Below are positions 6,069 through 11,543 of a DNA stretch of 11,543 nt, piece by piece. Each line of letters begins with the position of its first letter. The stretch's first letter is position 1. Made by a program: the position numbers and the translations under genes. The stretch spans positions 1 to 11,543 of the forward strand of contig JALDAH010000027.1 in NCBI GenBank assembly GCA_022729275.1, read 5' to 3'. The DNA comes from Candidatus Nanoanaerosalina archaeon. GTDB taxonomy: Archaea > Nanohalarchaeota > Nanosalinia > Nanosalinales > Nanoanaerosalinaceae. Under the pieces are notes generated by a model. It saw only the letters and a list, made by a program, of their open reading frames with translations, had not been told where the DNA came from and did no database searches.

Positions 6069-7016
6069 ATGTTGAAGAGAATCAAGGAATTTTTCAAGAA
6101 AAGCACCAAACCAGTGACTAGCAAGAATGTCAAATTCTCCTACACTGATGAGGAAATATTAAAAGACATAAATCTGAACACCAGGAAGAAAAAAATATAT
6201 GCTATTGTAGGCAGATCTGGTAGCGGTAAAAGTACATTTTTGAAACTAATAGCCGGTGTGATATCGAAGAAACACGAAGGAAAGATACGTATCTACGGTA
6301 AGAGAAGATTATTCAGCAAAAGTTCTTTTGGGTTCGTATCCCAAGAACCAGGGTTCATCCCCGATCTCAGTATAGAAAACAATATCAAGATATCAGGATT
6401 GAACTATGCTATATCACAGGATATGGCGTTGGAAAGAGCTAAAGACCTCATGGAACAAATGAAATTAAATATAGATCTTGAAAAGAAACCTCCATCTCTT
6501 TCAGGTGGTCAAAAAACACGTCTGGGTATAATACTTTCCCTATTACACGACCCTGACATAATAATTATGGACGAACCTTTCGTAGGACTTGATTTCAAGA
6601 ACAGAAGGCTTCTGTGGCATTTCATCAAAAACAAAAGAAAGAAAGGTAAAACTGTTATACTGACTTCACATATGCTAACCGAGATACAAAGACATGTGGA
6701 CAAGATAATCATACTCAAGGAAGGTAAAATATTTTTCAAAGGAAAACCGGAGAAACTGAAAAACAAACTCAATATAGAATATATATACGAAGTTAGGTTC
6801 TCCTGGCTGGCACAGGACAAATGGGAAAAACTCAAAGAATACTGTGAAAAGAAAAATATCGATATAATCGAAAAATACGGGAAACAATGTATGTTTTCCC
6901 TGCAATCAGAGAAAGATAAGGAAAAACTGGACAAAAAATTTGATGAGATAGGTCTCAGAGATAATATCCTAAATTACCGGGAACCAAACCTTGACGAAAT
7001 ATTTTTGAAGACGTAG
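6069..7016 (+). CDS. ABC transporter ATP-binding protein
   Basis: The protein has 315 residues and a complete ABC ATPase core. It shows Walker A Gly-Arg-Ser-Gly-Ser-Gly-Lys-Ser-Thr (48-56), a Q-loop Gln at 92 and the signature Leu-Ser-Gly-Gly-Gln (144-148). Walker B is Ile-Ile-Ile-Met-Asp-Glu (164-169) and the H-loop His is at 201. All catalytic residues are present. An N-terminal extension of about 18 basic residues precedes the first strand. The tail (about 230-315) resembles the C-terminal domain of ABC-2 exporter ATPases, ending in Asn-Leu-Asp-Glu-Ile-Phe-Leu, a common last helix of that type. It would energise export through the permease that begins 7 nt after its stop. The substrate is not evident from the sequence; lipids, drugs or peptides are all possible. 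Confidence 0.9.
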   Translation: MLKRIKEFFKKSTKPVTSKNVKFSYTDEEILKDINLNTRKKKIYAIVGRSGSGKSTFLKLIAGVISKKHEGKIRIYGKRRLFSKSSFGFVSQEPGFIPDLSIENNIKISGLNYAISQDMALERAKDLMEQMKLNIDLEKKPPSLSGGQKTRLGIILSLLHDPDIIIMDEPFVGLDFKNRRLLWHFIKNKRKKGKTVILTSHMLTEIQRHVDKIIILKEGKIFFKGKPEKLKNKLNIEYIYEVRFSWLAQDKWEKLKEYCEKKNIDIIEKYGKQCMFSLQSEKDKEKLDKKFDEIGLRDNILNYREPNLDEIFLKT

Positions 7017-7023
7017 AGATGAT

Positions 7024-8274
7024 ATGTTGAAAGAAAAAATTAAATTCCCCTTGCATTATGGTAGAAAACTTTATGGTCACCTCAAAAAAGACCTGATGTT
7101 GTTCTACAACAGAAAGAAATATCTGTATATATTCTTGCTTTTTCCTGTACTTATAGCAGGTCTTTTTCTCTTCATACTATCACCAACCACTACCGAAATA
7201 GATGTCGGTATCTGTAATTACGATCAGAACCCTGAAACTGAAAGAGTACTTAACAGTCTTGAAAGCTTCGATATAGAGGTTTTAAACCAAACAAACTGCA
7301 CCGAAAATCTCAAAAATATGATAAGAAATGGTGAATTATCACTCGGTCTGGAGATCAGTGAGGGTTTCTCTGAAAGAATAGAAAATATGGAGCAATCCTA
7401 CATAACTATGTACTACGACAACACTGATATAGCTTTTTCAAACATGGTTCACTGGCGTGTGGATTCTACATTACAACCCTACGAGAGAAAAATTATAGAT
7501 GAGTTGAATCAAGAATTAGAGAGAAGAGTCTCTATCGCCAGACAAAGTATCGGGATTATTGACGGTTCTCAACAAATTCCTAGACCTCTGAGTGATAAGA
7601 TCAGAGAAATTGACGAAGATCTTGAACGGATAGAAAAACTCAATACTGATTTTTTAATAAATCCTATCAGGACTGATAGTCAAGGCATATATGAAAATCT
7701 AGATTTGAGATACATATCTATAGCTTTTCTATTCCCTATAATCAGTCTTTTCCTTATTCTAATGTTAACATCGGTATCAATCATCTACGACTACAAGAAC
7801 GGTTTCATAACAAAAGTCAAGACTTCAACCAGTATACTAACCTATATAATTTCAAAGATACTTTTCTTCTTCATATTGACTACAATCATATTTCTAATTC
7901 TATATGGAGTTTTCCTTTTAGCTGGTGCTTCTCTCAGTTTCAATATAGTTGAGATAATCAAATTGTTGTTGATGATAGCAGTAACTAATTCATTTATCGG
8001 TATGCTTATCGGTAATCTCGCTGATAATGAAGGCATAGCTATTCTCATGTCATTATTCATATCCTTCCCTCTCATGCTTTTATCAGGATTGTTCTTCCCT
8101 GTACAGAATATGCCTAATATAATCCAGTCCATAATCAGGATACTGCCATTAAATCATCAGATAGAAGCTACAAAATCCATAATATTATTCAACCAGCCAA
8201 TGAACTGGAGTCTGTTCTATATCACGATTCCTCTACTTTTAATCACGCTATATGTATTCAGGTTAAAGGATTAG
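7024..8274 (+). CDS. ABC-2 type transporter permease
   Basis: The protein has 416 residues. One membrane helix at 33-52 is followed by an external domain of about 175 residues (53-228) containing Asp-Val-Gly-Ile-Cys-Asn-Tyr-Asp and Tyr-Tyr-Asp-Asn-Thr-Asp, then five helices near 230-254, 273-300, 310-330, 337-360 and 396-413. This one-plus-five layout is that of the ABC2_membrane_3 family. The external part has two Cys (64 and 92) that could pair, and a Glu/Arg-rich helical stretch (155-210) that may form a coiled coil. It forms an exporter with the ATPase immediately upstream. GAGATGAT at 7016-7023, directly before the ATG, resembles the anti-Shine-Dalgarno match but without a spacer. No substrate can be named. 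Confidence 0.88.
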   Translation: MLKEKIKFPLHYGRKLYGHLKKDLMLFYNRKKYLYIFLLFPVLIAGLFLFILSPTTTEIDVGICNYDQNPETERVLNSLESFDIEVLNQTNCTENLKNMIRNGELSLGLEISEGFSERIENMEQSYITMYYDNTDIAFSNMVHWRVDSTLQPYERKIIDELNQELERRVSIARQSIGIIDGSQQIPRPLSDKIREIDEDLERIEKLNTDFLINPIRTDSQGIYENLDLRYISIAFLFPIISLFLILMLTSVSIIYDYKNGFITKVKTSTSILTYIISKILFFFILTTIIFLILYGVFLLAGASLSFNIVEIIKLLLMIAVTNSFIGMLIGNLADNEGIAILMSLFISFPLMLLSGLFFPVQNMPNIIQSIIRILPLNHQIEATKSIILFNQPMNWSLFYITIPLLLITLYVFRLKD

Positions 8275-8418
8275 AGATTCGATCCAAGTATCAAGCTGTT
8301 AAAACAAAAAAAAAACATTGGAATAAAATTTCAACATGTTTCTTAAAGAGAAAAATAGAAAAATCAGTTTCTTCTTGGAATCTTCAGACATCTCCACGAA
8401 AAACAACTGTTGTGTTTT

Positions 8419-8544
8419 TTACTTCACTACAGTCATGGGTTCGCTTCCAATAGCTCCGGCAATCGCCAGATCAGCGATAAAAGCCACTACAAGATGTAGT
8501 ATCGCTCCTGGAAACGCGCCCTGTATCATTCCGTAGAGGTACAT
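8419..8544 (-). CDS. 41-residue hydrophobic membrane protein, unknown family
   Basis: This small frame reads Met-Tyr-Leu-Tyr-Gly-Met-Ile-Gln-Gly-Ala-Phe-Pro-Gly and continues with one membrane helix (about residues 12-33) that carries a His and an Asp, then ends Ser-Glu-Pro-Met-Thr-Val-Val-Lys. Longer starts exist at 8568 (49 residues) and 8559. A minus-strand TATA box at 8569-8578 is about 30 bp before the ATG at 8544, the spacing seen for other genes here, so the short form is preferred. The hydrophobic, Gly/Ala-rich composition with no internal stop on this strand makes it a better gene than the opposite-strand frame. After its stop lies ACAACTGTTGT, a short palindrome followed by T on the minus strand, possibly a terminator. 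I see no gene I can support in the remaining 8275-8418 and 8569-8640 stretches. Confidence 0.5.
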   Translation of the reverse strand: MYLYGMIQGAFPGAILHLVVAFIADLAIAGAIGSEPMTVVK

Positions 8545-8568
8545 CGCGGTGATAAACATATAATTCAT

Positions 8569-8578
8569 TTATAAAAAA
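8569..8578 (-). promoter_or_regulatory. TATA box of the 41-residue protein gene
   Basis: TTTTTTATAA on the minus strand, centred about 30 bp before the ATG at 8544. It abuts the ATG at 8568, which argues against that start. Confidence 0.4.
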
Positions 8579-8640
8579 CAAGTTTGATAAAGTTAATCAA
8601 AAATTCCATCGATTTTTTACAAGCTTCCTTGGATAACTCT

Positions 8641-9792
8641 TCAATCTCCAAAAAAATACTTTAAAACAAATAAAGGTGTCTTGAGAAACATCCATAATCC
8701 AAATCGCAATTTGCTTTCATCTCTGCTCACAACATCCACAGATCTGGAAAGAACCTCCCTGTTCATAACATAAACGTTCATGAAAAACCAGGGATAACTG
8801 TAAAAAAGTCTGCAAATCTTTAGAGACCACTCAAGCTTTCTCTCTATCTCATTTAAACATCTCTCTCCATAATTTTTTAGCTTGTTTAAATCGGGTTCTT
8901 CATCCGAAAAAGCTTTTTCTATTGTTTCCCCGCACATTTTACCAGATTTTATAGCGTAGTAGATTCCTTCTCCCGTCAAAGGATCCACAAGTCCGGCTGC
9001 ATCACCCACAAGCATTATTCTACCAGACACCTTTTTCCTGCCCTGACCTCCCACAGGCAACCTATGACCTCTAAAGTTATCAGGTACATCAAGGTTAAGA
9101 TCCCTCAGAAACCGTTTCTGTCTCTTTAAAGGTTTCTTCATCTTTTCCTCATAGCTCCCTATTCCAACAGAAAAAAAATCTCGATGGGGAAAAACCCATC
9201 CATAACCTCCATCTATATTTCCGAAGAAAACATCTATGATTCTATCACAGTTTTTATCTTGAAACTTCACTTCTTCCACCCTGTTTTCAAGCGCTAACTT
9301 GAAATCCTCCTCAGAAATCTCTTCTCCTAAAACCTCGCTGGCCACAGTGCTGTCAACACCATCAGCACCTACAACTATTTTAGATCTATATACTTCTTTA
9401 TCTGTTTCAACTGAAACATGAGAACTTTTTTCTGTTATTTCCAAAACCCTTTCGCCGTGCTTAACCTCAGCTCCCCTATTTTTCGCTTTTTCCAGAAGAA
9501 AACTGTCAAATTTTTTCCTCGAAACCAGCAATCCAAGCCTATAATCCTTTTCAACTTCTACTGTTTCACCCTGGAAATGAACCCTAGCACCGTTACATTT
9601 CTGATCTATTACCTCTTCAGGTATGTCGAAGTCAAGCAATTTCAACGTTCTTTCAGAGACCGCTCCTCCACAAAGCTTTTCTCTTGGAAAAGACTGTTTC
9701 TCTAAAACAAGCGTTTCCAGATCTTTTTCCACACATTTCCTGGAAACGGTGGAACCCGCAGGACCTGCTCCCACTACGATAACATCATACAT
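8641..9792 (-). CDS. Geranylgeranyl reductase-family FAD-dependent oxidoreductase
   Basis: The ATG at 9792 gives 383 residues beginning Met-Tyr-Asp-Val-Ile-Val-Val-Gly-Ala-Gly-Pro-Ala-Gly, the FAD-binding Rossmann start typical of the family. An ATG at 9810 would add six residues but lies only 13 bp from the TATA box. Further FAD signatures are Gly-Ala-Asp-Gly-Val-Asp-Ser-Thr and Gly-Asp-Ala-Ala-Gly-Leu-Val-Asp-Pro-Leu-Thr-Gly-Glu-Gly. Arg-Glu-Lys-Leu-Cys-Gly-Gly near residue 40 is the usual cysteine motif of geranylgeranyl reductases. In archaea such enzymes saturate the isoprenoid chains of membrane lipids, or reduce geranylgeranyl diphosphate or related polyprenyls. The C-terminus has an aromatic, amphipathic region suited to membrane contact. 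Several archaeal genomes carry multiple paralogues, so the exact substrate is open. Confidence 0.88.
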   Translation of the reverse strand: MYDVIVVGAGPAGSTVSRKCVEKDLETLVLEKQSFPREKLCGGAVSERTLKLLDFDIPEEVIDQKCNGARVHFQGETVEVEKDYRLGLLVSRKKFDSFLLEKAKNRGAEVKHGERVLEITEKSSHVSVETDKEVYRSKIVVGADGVDSTVASEVLGEEISEEDFKLALENRVEEVKFQDKNCDRIIDVFFGNIDGGYGWVFPHRDFFSVGIGSYEEKMKKPLKRQKRFLRDLNLDVPDNFRGHRLPVGGQGRKKVSGRIMLVGDAAGLVDPLTGEGIYYAIKSGKMCGETIEKAFSDEEPDLNKLKNYGERCLNEIERKLEWSLKICRLFYSYPWFFMNVYVMNREVLSRSVDVVSRDESKLRFGLWMFLKTPLFVLKYFFGD

Positions 9793-9817
9793 TTCACAAA
9801 GAATATTCATCTCAGGA

Positions 9818-9827
9818 ATTTTATATC
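9818..9827 (-). promoter_or_regulatory. TATA box that supports the 9792 start of the reductase gene
   Basis: AGATATAAAAT on the minus strand is centred about 31 bp before the ATG at 9792 and only about 13 bp before the ATG at 9810, so the transcript most likely starts between the two. Confidence 0.45.
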
Positions 9828-9910
9828 TGATACGTTAATATAAACACTGCAACAATCTATCAAAATTAACAAAAAACATTTCTGTTTACAACAAGACTTT
9901 ACATTGTATA

Positions 9911-9926
9911 AAGAAAAATGTTTAAA
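9911..9926 (-). terminator. T-rich 3' end of the tRNA-Thr transcript
   Basis: Just after the tRNA, the minus strand reads TTTAAACATTTTTCTTT, a T-rich tract of the sort that ends archaeal RNA polymerase transcripts. Confidence 0.4.
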
Positions 9927-10059
9927 AGCCCCACCCGAGATTCGAACCCGGGACCTCTACCTGTTTGTTCCCAGCTCATAACCGCTATAACAAATCATCT
10001 ATTAATTATTTGAGGTCTGGGATACCAAGGTAGTGCTCTACCAGCTGAGCTAGCGGGGC
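9927..10059 (-). tRNA. tRNA-Thr(GGT) with a 60-nt intron
   Basis: Read on the minus strand, the acceptor stem GCCCCGC (10059-10053) pairs with GTGGGGC (9934-9928) with one G-T. The D arm is GCTC / GAGC, the anticodon stem CTACC / GGTAG, the variable loop AGGTC, and the T arm CCGGG / CTCGG around TTCGAAT. The spliced anticodon loop is TTGGTAA, giving anticodon GGT (Thr). G1-C72, C2-G71 and the discriminator U73 (base 9927) agree with archaeal threonine identity. CCA is not encoded. The mature RNA is 73 nt before CCA addition. The gene lies 39 bp after the eL40 stop without a clear promoter of its own, so it may be processed from the same transcript. Confidence 0.92.
9963..10022 (-). other. tRNA intron at the canonical 37/38 position
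   Basis: The intron starts TCCCAG and has CTGGGA near its 3' end, forming a 6-bp stem. On the 5' side the bulge TAT would be cut after A37; on the 3' side the bulge ACA would be cut before A38. Between the bulges only three of four central pairs form (TTG with CAA; the fourth is G-A), a relaxed bulge-helix-bulge motif for the archaeal splicing endonuclease. Confidence 0.75.
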
Positions 10060-10098
10060 GAATTAACCAAAAAAATTTCCTCGGCACACCGATACAAT

Positions 10099-10260
10099 TC
10101 ACTCCTTGATTTCCTTGTGCTTCTTCCTGAGACCGTGGTAACCACACTTCCTACAGTTAGTCTTTGCCGGATTCTTAGTCTTGTTCCTGGCGTTGCACTT
10201 CCTGCAGATGTAAATGTTACCAAAAAGTCTTTCCTCTGCCACATCGAATTTCTCTGCCAT
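10099..10260 (-). CDS. rpl40e: Large-subunit ribosomal protein eL40
   Basis: The 53-residue frame starts Met-Ala-Glu-Lys-Phe and contains a zinc ribbon with Cys19, Cys22, Cys36 and Cys39 (CX2C-X13-CX2C). Ile-Cys-Arg-Lys-Cys-Asn-Ala-Arg-Asn and Cys-Arg-Lys-Cys-Gly-Tyr are eL40 signatures, and a basic Lys/Arg tail follows. The length is that of archaeal eL40, which lacks the N-terminal ubiquitin of the eukaryotic precursor. It binds rRNA in the 50S subunit. It follows the AK6/Fap7-like kinase gene by 48 bp and precedes tRNA-Thr. A TATA-like element (GGTTTTTAAATC, 10293-10304) lies about 37 bp before the ATG, so it may have its own promoter with a leader of about 10 nt. It is easily missed because it is so short. 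Confidence 0.93.
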   Translation of the reverse strand: MAEKFDVAEERLFGNIYICRKCNARNKTKNPAKTNCRKCGYHGLRKKHKEIKE

Positions 10261-10308
10261 CCTTAAAACCTGTTTGTAAAAAAGTGTTCTTAGATTTAAA
10301 AACCTATC

Positions 10309-10851
10309 TCAGCCGTAAAGGTATTCCTTGGACCATTCCACCGTTCCAGGCCTGTATTCTTCTAGTTCTTTCTTACCCTCAAGTATCTCTTGAATCTCTT
10401 GAGCGACTTCTTCAGAGTTTTTACCTGTTGTATCGACCTCTATTACTTTATCTCCGTGCATATTAACTGCTTCTTGAAGTATAACATCTATAACCTCGCT
10501 CTCAACGTTCTCCCTGATCTTTTTCTCCGACCAGTCCCTCGACTTCAACCTCTCCTCCAGCTCCTCAGGGCTACATCTCAGAACTATTATCATGTCGGAA
10601 CCATGGTGGTGACTGAGATGTCCTTCCAGAACCGTCTTATCAACGACTTTTTCCTCCAAAACTTTTCTCATGGAACCTATATCCACGGAGAGAGTGTTCC
10701 TCTCCTCGTCCTTCACGAACTCTATTTCCTCAGAATTCTTGACAACTTCGTTGACATCGAGAAGTTCATAACCTGTCTTTTCAACAAGTGCCTTCGAAAC
10801 ATCGGTTTTACCCGTTCCAGGTGTACCTGAAATTGAAACTGTGTTTAACAT
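10309..10851 (-). CDS. AK6/Fap7-type adenylate (NMP) kinase
   Basis: The protein has 180 residues, the usual length for archaeal members of this family (COG1936). It begins with a strand and a Walker A loop Gly-Thr-Pro-Gly-Thr-Gly-Lys-Thr (9-16), then Leu-Leu-Asp-Val-Asn-Glu (35-40). The family signature Glu-Gly-His-Leu-Ser-His-His (about 76-82) follows, and then Arg-Cys-Ser-Pro-Glu-Glu-Leu and the lid Arg-Asp-Trp-Ser-Glu-Lys-Lys-Ile-Arg-Glu-Asn. These proteins convert AMP plus ATP to ADP, and the Fap7 orthologues bind uS11 during small-subunit ribosome maturation. The neighbouring eL40 gene fits a translation role. A TATA-like ATTTATCAT-type element about 26 bp upstream (10873-10880) suggests a leaderless message. 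It is distinct from the AdkA-like kinase at 2511. Confidence 0.88.
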   Translation of the reverse strand: MLNTVSISGTPGTGKTDVSKALVEKTGYELLDVNEVVKNSEEIEFVKDEERNTLSVDIGSMRKVLEEKVVDKTVLEGHLSHHHGSDMIIVLRCSPEELEERLKSRDWSEKKIRENVESEVIDVILQEAVNMHGDKVIEVDTTGKNSEEVAQEIQEILEGKKELEEYRPGTVEWSKEYLYG

Positions 10852-10872
10852 ACAGAAAGTACTGGGTTCTAA

Positions 10873-10911
10873 ATGATAAAAAAACTTGTAGATGAAACAA
10901 TCTTTTAATCT
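10873..10911. promoter_or_regulatory. Divergent promoter pair between the AK6 and DUF5989 genes
   Basis: On the minus strand TTTATCAT (10873-10880) is about 26 bp before the AK6 ATG at 10851. On the plus strand CTTTTAATCT (10902-10911) is about 27 bp before the ATG at 10933. Both fit leaderless transcription from one 81-bp intergenic region. Confidence 0.4.
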
Positions 10912-10932
10912 AAAACAAACTATTTATCATAT

Positions 10933-11094
10933 ATGAAGGAACTGCTGAAGGTTTTTAAGGAAATCTTCAAGTACATGATGAAGACCAAGAAGTGGTGGCT
11001 GACCCCGCTGATACTGCTTCTTGTACTGATAGGATTTCTGATATTCACGACATCCTCGGCTCCCGTACCCGTATTCGTTTACCCACTGGTGTGA
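10933..11094 (+). CDS. DUF5989-like small membrane protein
   Basis: This 53-residue protein has a basic amphipathic N-terminus (Phe-Lys-Glu-Ile-Phe-Lys-Tyr...Lys-Lys), a Lys-Lys-Trp-Trp-Leu-Thr-Pro-Leu motif at 19-26, one membrane helix (about 24-40), and a short tail ending Pro-Val-Phe-Val-Tyr-Pro-Leu-Val. The KKWW-(L)-x-P entry into the helix and the final Phe-x-Tyr-x-Leu are what I recall of the DUF5989 family, which is commonly encoded beside SxtJ-like membrane proteins and carbamoyltransferases. That is exactly the context here: a small membrane gene starts 5 nt after its stop, and the carbamoyltransferase follows. Its biochemical role is unknown; it may recruit the transferase to the membrane (inference). 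It is the first gene of the operon. Confidence 0.75.
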   Translation: MKELLKVFKEIFKYMMKTKKWWLTPLILLLVLIGFLIFTTSSAPVPVFVYPLV

Positions 11095-11098
11095 AAAA

Positions 11099-11287
11099 AT
11101 GATAGGCAAGGAAGAGCTAAAGAAAAAAATCAAAAGTTTCAACAACTATGTTCTGTGTTTCATACTGTTTTACTTCGGTGTCTCCGCATCAGCGCTTTTC
11201 AAAAAAATATCCGTCGGGAAGGAAAAAACAGGTTGGAAAGAATGGGATGTTGAACAGGGTTTAGAATCGATGGAGGAGTTGTTCTGA
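11099..11287 (+). CDS. 62-residue membrane protein, SxtJ-like C-terminal part
   Basis: The frame starts 5 nt after the DUF5989-like stop and ends in TGA overlapping the carbamoyltransferase ATG by 1 nt (TGATG), so it is coding within the operon. Residues 1-14 are basic, 16-34 form one membrane helix, and the remainder is polar with a Trp-Lys-Glu-Trp pair. The helix followed by Leu-Phe-Lys-Lys and a Trp-containing polar tail resembles the end of SxtJ-family proteins, which are normally about twice as long with more helices. It may be a shortened SxtJ or an unrelated small partner. The similarity is weak and drawn largely from position. GGTGTGA around 11088-11094 may be its ribosome site. Confidence 0.6.
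   Translation: MIGKEELKKKIKSFNNYVLCFILFYFGVSASALFKKISVGKEKTGWKEWDVEQGLESMEELF
11272..11278 (+). promoter_or_regulatory. Shine-Dalgarno of the carbamoyltransferase gene
   Basis: GGAGGAG lies 8 nt before the ATG at 11287, within the end of the preceding gene. It is the strongest ribosome-binding site in the window and supports this start. Confidence 0.6.
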
Positions 11288-11543
11288 TGGAAAAAAGTAA
11301 TTTAAATGTTCTAGGAATCTCGTGTTATTACCACGATTCAGCGGCTGTACTGCTGAAAGAGGGATCAATTGTCGCTGCTGTGGAGGAAGAGAGGTTCACC
11401 AGAAAGAAGCACGACAACAGCTTCCCTTCAAATGCCGTGAACTACTGTCTCGAAAAAGGAGATTTGGAAGAAAAAGACGTTGATTACGTTGTCTTCCACG
11501 AAAAACCTGTTACAAAGTTCATGAGGATTTTACAGACCTTTGT
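11287..11543 (+). CDS. Carbamoyltransferase, NodU/CmcH family (N-terminus; runs off the right edge)
   Basis: The 85 visible residues begin Met-Glu-Lys-Ser, then Leu-Gly-Ile-Ser-Cys-Tyr-Tyr-His-Asp-Ser-Ala-Ala (9-20), the N-terminal nucleotide-binding signature of this family. Val-Glu-Glu-Glu-Arg-Phe-Thr-Arg-Lys-Lys-His-Asp (32-43) and Phe-Pro...Tyr-Cys-Leu follow. Family members have a Kae1/TsaD-like N-terminal domain and a YrdC-like C-terminal domain. They use carbamoyl phosphate and ATP to make carbamoyl-AMP, then pass the carbamoyl group to a hydroxyl of a sugar or antibiotic. Full length is usually 550-600 residues, so most of it is outside. The 1-nt overlap with the previous gene and strong ribosome site indicate coupling. 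The acceptor in this organism is unknown; a surface glycan or secondary metabolite is plausible. Confidence 0.92.
   Translation, partial: MEKSNLNVLGISCYYHDSAAVLLKEGSIVAAVEEERFTRKKHDNSFPSNAVNYCLEKGDLEEKDVDYVVFHEKPVTKFMRILQTF

Noticed and set aside
6007..6075. 22-codon plus-strand frame overlapping the ABC ATPase start, as a possible leader peptide
   Set aside because: No ribosome site or convincing promoter spacing, and overlaps of this length arise easily by chance.
6655..6665. Third copy of the 15-bp palindrome (ACTGTTATA within the ABC ATPase gene)
   Set aside because: Only one half matches; it has no dyad symmetry and lies inside a coding region.
6509..6934. Ser/Phe-rich minus-strand frames opposite the ABC ATPase
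   Set aside because: They are shadows of the ATPase coding strand, which carries Walker A, signature and Walker B motifs.
8299..8391. Minus-strand 30-codon frame (Met-Ser-Glu-Asp-Ser-Lys-Lys-Lys then a Phe/Leu-rich helix)
   Set aside because: GGAG stands close before the ATG and the layout resembles a tiny membrane protein, but it is short, ends in a poly-T tract that any AT-rich spacer could give, and has no separate promoter.
8336..8536. Plus-strand frame of 66 codons opposite the small minus-strand gene
   Set aside because: Its second half is the antisense of the 41-residue membrane protein, with a composition (Cys, Ser, Pro, Ala-rich) unlike the other proteins here and no good promoter or ribosome site.
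10390..10830. 146-codon plus-strand frame opposite the AK6/Fap7 gene
   Set aside because: It is the antisense shadow of a confidently identified kinase with all its motifs.
1..11543. CRISPR arrays, insertion sequences, integrases or rRNA genes
   Set aside because: I saw no regularly spaced repeats, transposase or integrase motifs, long terminal inverted repeats or rRNA-like conserved stretches.

Overview
The window is an AT-rich piece of an archaeal chromosome. Archaeal markers are a ribosomal protein eL40, an AK6/Fap7-type NMP kinase, a geranylgeranyl reductase-family flavoprotein, an intron-bearing tRNA-Thr(GGT) without encoded CCA, and TATA boxes placed about 25-31 bp upstream of many start codons (leaderless or nearly leaderless genes). 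Many proteins are rich in Glu and Lys and several are tiny membrane proteins. This suggests a DPANN lineage or a small-genome, possibly salt-adapted euryarchaeon; the lineage call is an inference with low certainty.

Layout, left to right. (1) 1-2284, plus strand: the 3' part of an acidic, probably exported protein of unknown function, a Yip1-domain membrane protein, and a small two-helix membrane protein with a TPR-like middle. (2) 2285-2510: an intergenic region with hairpins, a terminator-like stem with a T6 tail, and a perfect 15-bp palindrome. (3) 2511-4694, plus strand: a tight three-gene operon of an AdkA-like P-loop kinase, a Cys-rich radical-SAM-like protein and a Nudix hydrolase. An identical copy of the palindrome follows 3 bp after its last stop codon. 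(4) 4733-5927, minus strand: a DUF1295 / steroid-5-alpha-reductase-like membrane protein broken by a 1-nt frameshift, then a SHOCT-domain membrane protein. (5) 6069-8274, plus strand: an ABC exporter (ATPase plus ABC-2 permease). (6) 8419-9792, minus strand: a 41-residue hydrophobic protein and the geranylgeranyl reductase-family enzyme. (7) 9927-10851, minus strand: an information-processing group of AK6/Fap7 kinase, eL40 and tRNA-Thr(GGT) with a 60-nt intron. (8) 10933 to the right edge, plus strand: a DUF5989 small membrane protein, a 62-residue SxtJ-like membrane protein and the N-terminus of a NodU/CmcH-type carbamoyltransferase.

How the genes work together. The clearest functional units are the ABC exporter pair, the AK6-eL40-tRNA translation group, the DUF5989/SxtJ-like/carbamoyltransferase cassette (likely carbamoylation of an unknown small molecule or surface glycan), and the kinase/radical-SAM/Nudix operon. 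The last is the best candidate here for an undescribed nucleotide- or nucleoside-related pathway, because of its gene content, its CX2CX2C cysteine spacing and its flanking palindromes. The geranylgeranyl reductase-family enzyme points to isoprenoid lipid saturation.
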